The notes beneath the pieces were generated by a model. The model did not search any database. It was not told the DNA's origin and saw nothing but the letters and a program-made list of their open reading frames with translations. Made by a program: the position numbers and the translations under genes. Below, piece after piece: positions 1 to 9,387 of a stretch of DNA of 64,000 nucleotides; position 1 is the first letter of the stretch; each line of letters opens with the position of its first letter. The DNA is from Oscillospiraceae bacterium (GTDB lineage: Bacteria; Bacillota; Clostridia; Oscillospirales; QAMX01), in the NCBI GenBank assembly GCA_015067825.1, contig SVLQ01000002.1:124001-188000 (forward strand), written 5' to 3'.

Positions 1-791
1 ATCGTAAATCCCACGAACGGCGTACCAGTTGCGGGGTGAACGTCGTAGGCTTTGTAGTCCTTGTCCGCGCCCGGATGCGTGACGACGCCGGTGGCCGGAT
101 CGATGGGGGCTGCCATGCCGCCGCTGTTTAGGTTGTCGACGAACTTGCCGTTGCCGACGCGCAGGAATGCAAACACGACGGCGACCTCGCTGCCGTTGTT
201 GATCGTCACCAGACGGATCGTGTTGACCGATCCGGCAAACATTCGATCCATCTCCGGATGCTGCACGATGCGCTCTTCGATCAGGCCGTCGCCTTTTTTC
301 TTGAGCGTTTCAAAAAGCTCTTTGCGGTCGGCAATGTCGGCGACGTCGATCTTTTCGATGCCCCACCCGCACGAAAGGCTCAGCGGTTTGTAGAAAACGC
401 AGTCGTGACGGGAGAGGAAGGCATCGAAGGCTTCAAAATCGCTCGAGCCGAGGTGGATCCACTCGCGTCCGACGTATTTCGCGTAGCGCTCGTTGAATTC
501 GTTTTTGTTGTCGAACACGTGCCAAAGCGAGCGGTCGTTGTACTTTTTGACGAGTCGATCGTTTATGCCGCGGGTGACGTAGGTCTTGCGCTGCTCTTTG
601 GTCAGTCCCCAAAATTCAAACAGCGCGTAGTCGGCAGGGGCGGCGGTGTAACGCATGGCGCAGCGCAGCATATCGTAGGAGATATACACCGACGAACGGC
701 CGGAGATCTTCGCCGTTTGGCGGATCGTGCGGAAGAGGCGGCCGTAGTCGATCTTCGTCACGCGCTTGGCCAAATATTTGAGTTTTCCCAT
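1..791 (-). CDS. Sugar-transfer-associated ATP-grasp protein, partial (C-terminus off window)
   Basis: An open frame begins with ATG at 791 and runs off the left edge without a stop (263 codons visible). The N-terminal part (MGKLKYLAKRV) is basic. The middle carries FYKPLSLSCGWGI and LIEERIVQHPEM, followed by SVNTIRLVTI and FVDNLNSGGMAAPID. This pattern fits the sugar-transfer-associated ATP-grasp family often found with polysaccharide genes. ATP-grasp enzymes join a carboxylate to a nucleophile using ATP; the substrate here is unknown. The start lies 7 bases after the stop of the isomerase-like gene, so the two are probably co-transcribed. The family assignment rests on motif memory only. 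Confidence 0.7.
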   Translation of the reverse strand, partial: MGKLKYLAKRVTKIDYGRLFRTIRQTAKISGRSSVYISYDMLRCAMRYTAAPADYALFEFWGLTKEQRKTYVTRGINDRLVKKYNDRSLWHVFDNKNEFNERYAKYVGREWIHLGSSDFEAFDAFLSRHDCVFYKPLSLSCGWGIEKIDVADIADRKELFETLKKKGDGLIEERIVQHPEMDRMFAGSVNTIRLVTINNGSEVAVVFAFLRVGNGKFVDNLNSGGMAAPIDPATGVVTHPGADKDYKAYDVHPATGTPFVGFT

Positions 792-798
792 AAAGATC

Positions 799-1590
799 TT
801 ACCACTCCAACAGCGCAAACATATCCTTCGAAACCGTGTCGACGTCGACCGTTCTGCCGCATTCAAAGGTAACGAAGCCTTCGTAGCCGGCGGCGTCGAT
901 GGCGCGGAAGATGTTTTTGTAGTTCAGTTCACCCGTGCCGGGCTGCTGACGGCCGGGCACGTCGGCGACGTGGATGTGGCCGATGAGGTCAATATTGTTG
1001 CGGATCGTTTCAATGACGTTGCCTTCGCTGATCTGCTGGTGGTAAACGTCGTAGAGGATCTTGACGTCGGGCGAGTTGACCTCGCAGATGACATCGGCGG
1101 TCTCCGCCGTCGTCACGAGGTAGTAGCCCTTGTGGTTGACGAGCACGTTCAGCGGCTCCAGAACGATCTGCACGCCGCTGCCGGCGACGATGTCGGCGGC
1201 CTTACGAAGCGCGGTGACCATGTTCGTGTGCTGGACGTAGCGCGAAACGTCGTCGCGTTCGTTGCCCGAGGTGACGACGATGTTCTTAACATTCATCTTC
1301 AAACAGGCTTCGAGCGTTTCTTCCACGGCCGAAGCGAATGCATCCTGGGCGTTTGCCCAGACGATGCCGTGCCGGTTTTCGATCAGCGCGGTCTTTTCGG
1401 GGTCGCGCGAGCGGCACAAAAGCGCCGACTGCGCCACACCGCTCTCGTCGATGGCGGCACGGGCGCGGTTGAGGTCGAGATGCATCCATCCGAGCTCCTC
1501 GATCGCCTTGAAGCCGCGCTTGGCAGCTTCAAAATAACGGGCGTAGGAATCGCCCTCAAACCAACCGGCGTTGGCAGACAGTGTAAACAT
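799..1590 (-). CDS. Hydroxypyruvate isomerase-like TIM-barrel sugar isomerase/epimerase
   Basis: This 263-residue protein belongs to the xylose-isomerase-like TIM-barrel superfamily. Visible active-site elements are IVLEPLN (metal-binding Glu), ILYDVYHQQ (Asp/His), GHIHVADVPGRQQPGTGE and FVTFECG near the C-terminus. The PGR-x-x-PGTGE stretch resembles hydroxypyruvate isomerase more than xylose isomerase. The ATG is preceded by GGAG at a spacing of 9. It lies 36 bases downstream of a Gfo/Idh/MocA dehydrogenase, a pairing typical of sugar or inositol catabolism in which the dehydrogenase product is isomerised. The exact substrate cannot be read from the sequence. Confidence 0.85.
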   Translation of the reverse strand: MFTLSANAGWFEGDSYARYFEAAKRGFKAIEELGWMHLDLNRARAAIDESGVAQSALLCRSRDPEKTALIENRHGIVWANAQDAFASAVEETLEACLKMNVKNIVVTSGNERDDVSRYVQHTNMVTALRKAADIVAGSGVQIVLEPLNVLVNHKGYYLVTTAETADVICEVNSPDVKILYDVYHQQISEGNVIETIRNNIDLIGHIHVADVPGRQQPGTGELNYKNIFRAIDAAGYEGFVTFECGRTVDVDTVSKDMFALLEW

Positions 1591-1626
1591 AGGTGTGAAC
1601 TCCTTTCGGTGCGGCTTGTCCGCAAA

Positions 1627-2601
1627 TCAGAGGTGGATGACCTGACCGGTGAAGATCGATTCGTTGCAGGCAAGCGTCAGGCGCAGCGTCTTGCAGGCGT
1701 CGCGGTAGGGCGAACGGATCAGAGACTGGTCGTGGGCCTTGATCGCGTCGATCACGGCACGGTCCTCGGCAACGCCGTGGTCTTCCACGCGCAGGTAGTT
1801 GAGCGTTTCGTTTTTGGTCTTGAAGGTAACGTTGTTTCTGAGCTGGTAGTCGACTTCGCCGTCCACGCAGTGGATGTGCAGGCCGTTGTGGTAGCCCGGA
1901 TGATCCTTGGTGTAGCAGCCGGTGAAGATCGAGGCGATCATGCCGCTTTCAAAGGTGATCGTGGCGATCGAGCAGTCGTGCAGGTCGTAGCCTTCGCGGT
2001 CAACGAGGCCTTTGCGCGCCGTACAGTAAACGGAGACCGGCTCGCCGAAGAGGTTGCGCACCATGTCGAAGTGGTGGATATTCTGTTCCACGATCTGGCC
2101 GCCGGAGGTGGCGTAGGTCGGCCACCAGTAAACGCCGGGGATGCCGCCGACCCATGCGCCGTCGACGAAAGCGGGCGTGTGGTCTTTCAAAAACTCCTTG
2201 GTACGGGCGATGATATCGAGGTAGCGATCCTGGAATCCGACCGCCGTGATCACGCCGGCTTCTTCGGCCGCATCGCGGATCTTTTCGGCCAGCTCCATCG
2301 AGAGTGCCATCGGTTTTTCCACGAGGAAGTTGATCTTGCGTTCGATCGCGGCGAATTCGATCGCACCGTGCTGATCGGGCGGAACGCAGATGTAGAGAAT
2401 GTCGGGCTTGGCTTCGTCGAGCATCGTCTCGAGTGCGTCGTAGACCTTGCCGCCGCCGGCCATCGCGCATTTTTCTTCCGCGCGTTCGGGGCGGATGTCG
2501 TAGAAGCCGACGTATTCCACGTCGTCAAACAAAACGAGGTGGCTCAGGTGAAACTTGGCGATACCGCCGCAGCCGCAAAATGCTACTTTCACTTTTTCCA
2601 T
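1627..2601 (-). CDS. Gfo/Idh/MocA family NAD(P)-dependent oxidoreductase
   Basis: The 324-residue protein has an N-terminal Rossmann fold beginning VKVAFCGCGGIAKFH. The catalytic-lysine motif follows in FLVEKPMALS, and the C-terminal half is the usual alpha/beta substrate domain (YATSGGQIVEQNIHHFDMVRN). Such enzymes oxidise hydroxyl groups of sugars or cyclitols. I chose ATG 2601 because GGAGG lies 9 bases upstream; the ATG at 2610 directly abuts the Shine-Dalgarno sequence. It heads the minus-strand cluster with the TIM-barrel isomerase and the ATP-grasp gene. The substrate is not determinable. Confidence 0.9.
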   Translation of the reverse strand: MEKVKVAFCGCGGIAKFHLSHLVLFDDVEYVGFYDIRPERAEEKCAMAGGGKVYDALETMLDEAKPDILYICVPPDQHGAIEFAAIERKINFLVEKPMALSMELAEKIRDAAEEAGVITAVGFQDRYLDIIARTKEFLKDHTPAFVDGAWVGGIPGVYWWPTYATSGGQIVEQNIHHFDMVRNLFGEPVSVYCTARKGLVDREGYDLHDCSIATITFESGMIASIFTGCYTKDHPGYHNGLHIHCVDGEVDYQLRNNVTFKTKNETLNYLRVEDHGVAEDRAVIDAIKAHDQSLIRSPYRDACKTLRLTLACNESIFTGQVIHL

Positions 2602-2646
2602 GGTGATCATCCTCCGTTTTAGTTTTGAGAGAGGGATTCTGTGGAT

Positions 2647-2675
2647 ATTATACCATAAATCAAAAACTGCGTAAA
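2647..2675 (-). promoter_or_regulatory. Candidate promoter for the Gfo/Idh cluster
   Basis: On the minus strand TTTACG and TATAAT are separated by 17 bases, about 45 bases upstream of the dehydrogenase start. The -10 is perfect and the -35 is weak. Confidence 0.4.
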
Positions 2676-2682
2676 CATGAAA

Positions 2683-3342
2683 TCAGATTTTTTCGCAAAT
2701 GTCGCAGAAAACGGCGGCAGCACCGTTTTTTACGGCGCGTGTCACGCGGGTAGTGAGCGTTTCTTCGGTGTCGAATACGGCGAAAATCGTCGCGTCATTT
2801 GGGTGAAGTGTGAAGAAATTGGCGGCGAGCTCGGCGGAAAATGCGATCTCTGGCCGATACGTTTCGATCAGCGCGCCAATCTCGCCGGAGGTGGCGATCC
2901 GCTTTTCGGCTTTTCCGTTTCGGATCTCGGTGATGGCTGCACGGGCAAGGATGGCTGCGGCGGCTTGGGTCGGCAGTGGGCCGGACAGGTCGGAAACGAC
3001 CGGGATCGCACCGGGGATGGCGAAAGGCGAGTAAACGCGCAGCGCATGGTGCGTTTGCCAAAACGCGGCGATCTCTGCCGCCGACTTGGACTCCGCCGTT
3101 TCCGGCGACCAAAAAACGGCTCTTGCGCCGACCTCGCCGCAAAGCTCGGCCACTTGGGCGGCAAATACCGCCGTGTTGGCCGGGACCGTGCCGGAAAGGT
3201 GCAGAACGTCGCAGAAAAGCCGCGACCTCGGCAGCAAAAAGCCATCGTCTGTTGCCTTCCAGCCAACGCGCATACAGGTGCTGCCAAAGGGCGATGAGGC
3301 GCCCAAAACGCGAAAACAGGGGATATCCCGATTCGGTTGCAT
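2683..3342 (-). CDS. Hypothetical protein, 219 aa
   Basis: I do not recognise a family. The frame is supported by a perfect GGAGG six bases before the ATG at 3342, by coding-like third positions and by the lack of a better plus-strand gene. The protein has alternating hydrophobic segments (LFCDVLHLSG, ARAVFWSPET, AIPVVSDLSG, AAAVFCDICEKI), suggesting a soluble alpha/beta fold. There is no signal peptide or membrane segment. It ends about 80 bases before the Gfo/Idh start on the same strand and may be transcribed with it or from its own promoter. Confidence 0.65.
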   Translation of the reverse strand: MQPNRDIPCFRVLGASSPFGSTCMRVGWKATDDGFLLPRSRLFCDVLHLSGTVPANTAVFAAQVAELCGEVGARAVFWSPETAESKSAAEIAAFWQTHHALRVYSPFAIPGAIPVVSDLSGPLPTQAAAAILARAAITEIRNGKAEKRIATSGEIGALIETYRPEIAFSAELAANFFTLHPNDATIFAVFDTEETLTTRVTRAVKNGAAAVFCDICEKI

Positions 3343-3403
3343 TGCTTACCTCCGTATTAAGTGAGGGATTTTTTGAAAATTTACAATTCACCCGAAAAAA
3401 CGA

Positions 3404-3432
3404 TGGATTTTTTGGGGCTGATGTGTTATAAT
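3404..3432 (+). promoter_or_regulatory. Candidate promoter for the YqeG-like gene
   Basis: TGGATT, 17 bases, TATAAT, ending about 95 bases before the yqeG-like start. The -10 is perfect and the -35 poor. Confidence 0.4.
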
Positions 3433-3526
3433 AAAAAATGGGACAGTGAGTTCCTGGGTGGAAACGGAAGTTTCCGCTGTATTGATTTTTATTTTGAACA
3501 GTCAACATTTATGCCGGAGGCGCGCA

Positions 3527-4042
3527 ATGCGTAAGAATTTTTACCCCGATACGCAAATAAATACGGTCTACGAGCTGACGCCCGAGTGGCTTTTGAGTCG
3601 CGGTGTGAAGGCGCTGATCTGCGACCTCGACGATACGCTCGCCCCGTACTTCGACACCACGCCGACGGAAAAATTGGCAGCGTGGATCGACTCTATGCGT
3701 GCCGCGGGCATCAAGATCTGCATCCTCACCAACGGCAAACGCCACCGCGTGCTGCCGTTTTGCGAAAAGCTGGGCATTGAATGCGTGCCGATGGCGGCCA
3801 AGCCGCTGCCGTTTGGCTATTTGCGTGCGCTCCGTCGTTTGGGTGTAAAGCGCAGAGAGGCGGTTGCGATCGGCGATCAGATCTTCACCGATATCGTCGG
3901 CGGCAACTGCGCGGGTATCCATACCGTGCTCGTCGAGCCGATTGCCTACAAAACGAGCGCAATGGAAAAGAGAAAGCGCCGCTACGAAAAGCAATTCCGC
4001 CGCGTTCTGAAACGCAGAAAACAAAAGAGCAAGGTTTTTTAA
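3527..4042 (+). CDS. yqeG: YqeG-family HAD-IIIA phosphatase
   Basis: This 171-residue HAD phosphatase carries the nucleophile motif CDLDDTLAPY (Asp33 and Asp35), the motif II region ILTNGKRHR, and the acidic motif AIGDQIFTDIVGGN near residue 120. These match the YqeG family, widespread in Firmicutes and related to phosphatidylglycerophosphate phosphatases. ATG 3527 is preceded by GGAGG at a spacing of 6; a longer frame exists upstream without a ribosome-binding site. The C-terminus is very basic (KRKRRYEKQFRR and onward). A strong terminator follows directly. Confidence 0.88.
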   Translation: MRKNFYPDTQINTVYELTPEWLLSRGVKALICDLDDTLAPYFDTTPTEKLAAWIDSMRAAGIKICILTNGKRHRVLPFCEKLGIECVPMAAKPLPFGYLRALRRLGVKRREAVAIGDQIFTDIVGGNCAGIHTVLVEPIAYKTSAMEKRKRRYEKQFRRVLKRRKQKSKVF

Positions 4043-4050
4043 TCTTCCGA

Positions 4051-4090
4051 AGCACTCCGCAGGGTTCTCTGCGGAGTGCTTTTTGTTTTG
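4051..4090 (+). terminator. Rho-independent terminator after yqeG
   Basis: An AGCACTCCGCAG / CTGCGGAGTGCT stem with a short loop is followed by a T-rich run, nine bases after the stop. Confidence 0.85.
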
Positions 4091-4093
4091 CGC

Positions 4094-4122
4094 TTGCTTT
4101 TTGCAGGCAGGTGGTGTACAAT
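4094..4122 (+). promoter_or_regulatory. Candidate promoter for the AEC transporter
   Basis: TTGCTT, 17 bases, TACAAT, placed between the yqeG terminator and the transporter start. Confidence 0.6.
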
Positions 4123-4182
4123 AATAATGGATTTTTATGGACATGTCTCTGTTTTGATGCGTATAAAGCGGGAGGGATATCT

Positions 4183-5121
4183 ATGGCGGATACGGTCAAT
4201 GGGATCGTTTCGTTGTTTCTGATGATGGCGGTCGGGTTTGGCCTCTACAAGGCGGGCTGGATCGAAGAAAAGGGCGAGGCGCTTCTGGTCAAGCTTGCGC
4301 TGAAGATCGGCGTGCCCTGTGCGCTTTTCTGCAACGCCGTGACCCATCTCGCCAAAGGTCTTGCCGTCGATGACCCGCTCTGTTTTTTGCTTCCGGCGAT
4401 CACCATTGGTTTTACGCTTTCGTTAGCGGTCGTGCTGGTGCGCCTGCTTGGTGTGCCGAAACGTCAGCAGGGCGTTGCCTCGACGATCTTTGCGATCTCC
4501 AATACGATCATCATCGGTCTGCCCGTCTGCACGTCGATTTTCGGCGATGCGGGCATTCCGTACGTCATTCTCTACTACGCGGCCAATACGATCATTTTCT
4601 GGACGGTCGGCGCCGCGCTCGTCGCCGCCGACGGCGGTGAAAAATTCCGCTTGAATCTGAAAAGCCTGCGCCGCGTGTTTTCGCCTGCGCTGTTGGGCTT
4701 TTTCCTCGGTGCGATCGTGGTCGTGACCAAAATCACCGTGCCGACCGCGATCTACAAAGCCGTCAACACGCTCGGCCAGACGAATACCGGCATCTGCATG
4801 ATCCTCGTCGGTGCGTCGATCGCCAAGCTCGGCTTCCGCGAGATGTTCCGTTTCGGGCGCGCCGGGATCTTTGCCATGTGCGGCCGCGCGATCGTTTCTC
4901 CGGCGATCGTTTTGGCGGCGTGTCTGCTGTTCGGTCTGGAGGGGACGCCGGCGCGCGTCTATCTGGTGATGGCGGCGATGCCGGCGATGAATCAGTCGGT
5001 GCTGGTTGCCAAAAACGCGGGCGCGGACGATCTTTTGTCGGCGCGGCTGCTCTCGGCCTCCGCGCTCATCATGCTGGTAACCGTGCCGGTGCTCGTGATG
5101 GTCGCCGAAAAACTGCTGTAG
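4183..5121 (+). CDS. AEC (auxin efflux carrier) family transporter
   Basis: This 312-residue integral membrane protein has roughly ten hydrophobic segments, starting LFLMMAVGFGLYKAGWIE and ending with two helices after the QSVLVAKNAGAD loop. That loop and the NTIIIGLPV segment are typical of the AEC family, which exports or imports small organic acids such as malate. The ATG at 4183 follows GGGAGGG; the longer open frame upstream overlaps yqeG and its terminator and is not used. The stop codon falls inside a small palindromic repeat. Its substrate is unknown and no metabolic partner is adjacent. Confidence 0.88.
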   Translation: MADTVNGIVSLFLMMAVGFGLYKAGWIEEKGEALLVKLALKIGVPCALFCNAVTHLAKGLAVDDPLCFLLPAITIGFTLSLAVVLVRLLGVPKRQQGVASTIFAISNTIIIGLPVCTSIFGDAGIPYVILYYAANTIIFWTVGAALVAADGGEKFRLNLKSLRRVFSPALLGFFLGAIVVVTKITVPTAIYKAVNTLGQTNTGICMILVGASIAKLGFREMFRFGRAGIFAMCGRAIVSPAIVLAACLLFGLEGTPARVYLVMAAMPAMNQSVLVAKNAGADDLLSARLLSASALIMLVTVPVLVMVAEKLL

Positions 5122-5150
5122 GGGCGATCGAAAACGATGTTTTCGATCGG
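5117..5150. repeat. Short REP-like palindrome at the AEC stop codon
   Basis: CTGTAGGGG precedes a palindrome with arms CGATCGAAAAC and GTTTTCGATCG (5125-5149). There is no T tail, so it is not a classical terminator. A second CTGTAGGGG-associated palindrome is at 50726-50750. Confidence 0.45.
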
Positions 5151-5241
5151 TATCTCACGCACTGAGCGGGCGGGCTTGCGCTCGTCTGAACGGAGTTGAT
5201 AGGATTTCTCTGATACGTTGAGAAAAGGAGGGCGGTGGCCC

Positions 5242-7515
5242 GTGTACGAGGAATTTGATTTTTACGACCAGTCGGATCCGAACGCGGAAGCGGACGGATC
5301 GGTCACGATCAGCGGCGACATCGCCTCGGTCGTTTATACGAATGAAGAAAACGGCTATTCCGTCGTCGAGGTCGAGCTGGCCGAAGGCGGCGTGATCACC
5401 GTGGTCGGAACGCTGCCGTATCCCGGCGAGGGCGAAAGCATCATCGCCGAGGGTTCCTATGTGACCCATGCGGTCTACGGCAGCCAGTTCAAATGCGAAC
5501 ACATCGAGCGCATGCTCCCGTGCGAGGCGGGGGCGATCATGCGCTATCTCGGCTCGGGCGCGATCAAAGGCATCGGCCCGGTCACCGCGCGCAAGATCGT
5601 CACGAAATTCGGCATCGAGACCTTCGATGTGATCGAAAACCGTCCGGAAGAGCTGCTGACGATCAAAGGCATGACGCAGGCGCGGGCGGAGGCGATCTCG
5701 GCCGAGCTGCGGACGAAGATCGCCATCTGCGAGCTGATGATGTTTTTCTCGGAGTACGGGATTGACATTTCCGTGGCTGTCAGCGTCTACAAGCGCTACG
5801 GCAACAACAGCCGCGAATTTATCACCGAAAATCCCTATCGGCTCGTTTTGGAGCCGTATTACGTCGATTTTCGTCAGATTGACCGCATGGCCCAAAGCTT
5901 TGGGTTTGCGGCCGATTCGCTCGAGCGCATTCAAGCGGGGATCGCGTTTGAACTCGCCTTCAACCAAAATGAAGGCCACGTTTGCCTGCCGTCGGATCGG
6001 TTGGTCGAGGTGACGGCGCAGTTTCTCACGATCGGCACGGACGAAGTGCGCGATGCGATGGCGCTGATGGAGACCGAGCGCACGGTCATCTCCGAGTCGG
6101 TCGCGGGCGTGAAGATGTGCTACCTGCGCGAGATCCACGAGGCCGAAGAGTCGGCTGCGCGCCGTCTGGTCTTCATGGCATCGCGCCGCTACGAGGCGCC
6201 GCGCGGTGCCGAACGGGCTTTGGACGAACTGGAATCCGAGTTTTCGATCGCATTTTCCGAAAAACAGCGCGAAGCCGTTTTAGCGGCGGTCACCGAATCG
6301 GTGCTGGTACTGACGGGCGGACCGGGCACGGGCAAAACGACGGCTGTGCGCGGAATGCTCGGCTTGCTCGACCGCATGAACTCCAAAACGCTGCTGGCCG
6401 CGCCTACGGGCCGTGCCGCCAAGCGTCTGAGCGAGCTCTGCGGCCGCGATGCCAAAACGATCCACCGCCTTTTGGAGGTCGTCTACGCCGAAAACGGTCT
6501 GAAGTTTGCCAGAAACGAAGAGAATCCGCTCGATGCCGATACCGTGATCCTCGACGAGGTCTCCATGATCGACCTGCCGCTGCTCTCGTCGCTGCTCTCG
6601 GCACTCAAGCACAGCTGCCGTCTGATCCTTGTTGGCGACCCCGATCAGCTCCCCTCGGTGGGGCCGGGAACGTGCCTTGCCGATATCATCCGCAGCGGAC
6701 TTGTCCGCTCGGTGCACCTCGACGAGATCTTCCGCCAGGCGCAGGAGAGCGATATCATCATGAACGCCCACGCGGTCAACCGCGGCGAGATGCCGCGCCT
6801 GACGCAGAATAAAAAGGATTTCTTTTTCTTAAACCGCCGCACAAGCGACGAGGTCATTGCCACGGTCGCCGATCTCTGCACGCGCCGTCTGCCGAAAAAT
6901 ATGGGCATCCCGCCCGAAGAGATCCAAGTGCTTTCGCCGTCGCGGCAGTACGGCGAAGGCGTGATCCACTTAAACGAGGTCCTGCGCGACCTCATCAACC
7001 CGGCCGACGGCAAAAAAGCCGAACGCCCCTTCGGATCGGTCACCTTCCGCGAGGGCGACCGCGTGATGCAGATCCGCAACAACTACGATCTCGAATGGAA
7101 GCGCCGCGCCGATTCGTTCGATGCGGTCGAGGGACAGGGCGTTTTCAACGGCGATATCGGCGTGATCCGCCGCATCGACCTGCACGCGCAGACGGTCACG
7201 GTCGATTTCGACGACAAAGCCTGCGACTACGCGTTCGATATGCTCGGCGATCTCGAACACGCCTATGCGATCACCGTGCACAAAGCGCAGGGCAGCGAAT
7301 TCCGTGCGGTCGTTTTCGTGGCGTCGCTCGTGCGTTCGCGGCTGTTAAACCGCAACCTCTTCTACACGGCGATGACGCGTGCCAAAGAGCTGCTGATCAT
7401 CGTCGGCAATCCCGAATCGATCGGTACGATGGTCGAAAACAAGCGCCGCCTGAAGCGATACAGTGGATTTTTGGCGCGTCTGGTCGCCTATCGCGACGGG
7501 AACGAGCTATGCTGA
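5242..7515 (+). CDS. recD2: RecD2-type SF1B DNA helicase
   Basis: The 757-residue protein has an N-terminal OB-like region, tandem helix-hairpin-helix segments (AIKGIGPVTARKIV), and a helicase core. The core includes Walker A GGPGTGKT at about 359-366, motif II VILDEVSM at about 435-442, and the C-terminal motif AYAITVHKAQGSEF at about 674-687. This is the RecD2/TraA family, a 5'-3' helicase involved in repair outside RecBCD. GTG 5242 is preferred because AAAGGAGGG sits about 9 bases upstream; a TTG at 5218 precedes that site. The stop overlaps the comF-like start (ATGCTGA), implying translational coupling. Confidence 0.93.
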   Translation: MYEEFDFYDQSDPNAEADGSVTISGDIASVVYTNEENGYSVVEVELAEGGVITVVGTLPYPGEGESIIAEGSYVTHAVYGSQFKCEHIERMLPCEAGAIMRYLGSGAIKGIGPVTARKIVTKFGIETFDVIENRPEELLTIKGMTQARAEAISAELRTKIAICELMMFFSEYGIDISVAVSVYKRYGNNSREFITENPYRLVLEPYYVDFRQIDRMAQSFGFAADSLERIQAGIAFELAFNQNEGHVCLPSDRLVEVTAQFLTIGTDEVRDAMALMETERTVISESVAGVKMCYLREIHEAEESAARRLVFMASRRYEAPRGAERALDELESEFSIAFSEKQREAVLAAVTESVLVLTGGPGTGKTTAVRGMLGLLDRMNSKTLLAAPTGRAAKRLSELCGRDAKTIHRLLEVVYAENGLKFARNEENPLDADTVILDEVSMIDLPLLSSLLSALKHSCRLILVGDPDQLPSVGPGTCLADIIRSGLVRSVHLDEIFRQAQESDIIMNAHAVNRGEMPRLTQNKKDFFFLNRRTSDEVIATVADLCTRRLPKNMGIPPEEIQVLSPSRQYGEGVIHLNEVLRDLINPADGKKAERPFGSVTFREGDRVMQIRNNYDLEWKRRADSFDAVEGQGVFNGDIGVIRRIDLHAQTVTVDFDDKACDYAFDMLGDLEHAYAITVHKAQGSEFRAVVFVASLVRSRLLNRNLFYTAMTRAKELLIIVGNPESIGTMVENKRRLKRYSGFLARLVAYRDGNELC

Positions 7516-8222
7516 CGCTCCGGTCAATCGGCCGCACACTCAGAGCGCTGGTTTTTCCACCGCGCTGCGTGATCTGCGACCGTGTACTTGCCGGGTGCGA
7601 CGACCGCATTTGCGCGAACTGCCGGTCGGTACTTCCGTGGGCAGGTGACGAAGCCTGCGTGGATGCGCGCAAGAGAAATATCGATTTTGCCGCCCGGGCG
7701 ATTGCGCCGGTCTATTACGAAGACGGTGTGCGCGAGGCGCTCCTGCGCTATAAATTCAACGGCGTCTCTTCCTATGCGCCAGTACTTGCCCGGCTGATCG
7801 CCGAAGAGGTCGGCGTTGCGGTCGGGTTGGGCGAGATCCTGCCGCCCGAAGTCGTCACGTTCGTGCCGATCTCGAAAAAGCGCCGGAAAAAACGCGGATA
7901 CGATCAGGCGGAGCTTCTTGCAAAAGCCGTGGCACGCGTGCTCGGTCTGCCGCTGGTGAAGGCGTTGGAGAAAATCACCGACACGCCCGCGCAGTCCACA
8001 CTCGACGAAAAGGCGCGGAAAGCCAACGTCGTCGGCGCATACCGCGTGCGTCCGGAGGCCGCCGTGGATATCGCCGAACGCCACGTGCTGCTGATCGACG
8101 ACGTTCTGACCACGGGGGCGACCCTTTCGGAGGCGGCTAAGACCGTTGCATATTTGCTGCCGGGCAGTATTATCTGCGCGGCAGTGGCGCAAACGCGTCC
8201 GAAAACACAAAAAAACAGTTGA
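7509..8222 (+). CDS. comF: ComF-family phosphoribosyltransferase-like protein
   Basis: The 237-residue protein begins with a zinc-finger-like Cys cluster (PPRCVICD, ICANC) and ends with a phosphoribosyltransferase domain with the PRPP loop VLLIDDVLTTGATL. It contains the family segment FVPISKKRRKKRGYDQAELLA. ComF proteins support DNA uptake or processing of transformed DNA; their biochemical role is not settled. Its ATG overlaps the recD2 stop, so the pair forms a DNA-metabolism operon. Confidence 0.9.
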   Translation: MLTLRSIGRTLRALVFPPRCVICDRVLAGCDDRICANCRSVLPWAGDEACVDARKRNIDFAARAIAPVYYEDGVREALLRYKFNGVSSYAPVLARLIAEEVGVAVGLGEILPPEVVTFVPISKKRRKKRGYDQAELLAKAVARVLGLPLVKALEKITDTPAQSTLDEKARKANVVGAYRVRPEAAVDIAERHVLLIDDVLTTGATLSEAAKTVAYLLPGSIICAAVAQTRPKTQKNS

Positions 8223-8247
8223 AATCGACAACGGTATGCGATATAAT
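8219..8247 (+). promoter_or_regulatory. Promoter for mreB
   Basis: TTGAAA, 17 bases, TATAAT. It begins on the comF stop codon and lies about 90 bases before mreB. Confidence 0.7.
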
Positions 8248-8333
8248 ATAAAGTAGAGTCTTTATTTTTTGAAATGATACTATTTTCTGCGCAACAAAAT
8301 GCGCGGTGAAAGAAAGATTGTAGGGATCGGTAT

Positions 8334-9362
<1,029 letters not shown>

Positions 9363-9387
9363 GCTGGGCCATAAAAAGGAGCTTTCT

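Noticed and set aside
766..2622. 618-codon plus-strand open frame
   Set aside because: It lies antisense to the TIM-barrel and Gfo/Idh genes, whose motifs and ribosome-binding sites are clear. Long antisense frames are common in GC-rich coding DNA.
2677..3297. Plus-strand ORF opposite the 219-aa hypothetical gene
   Set aside because: It lacks a ribosome-binding site and recognisable domains, whereas the minus-strand frame has GGAGG at ideal spacing.
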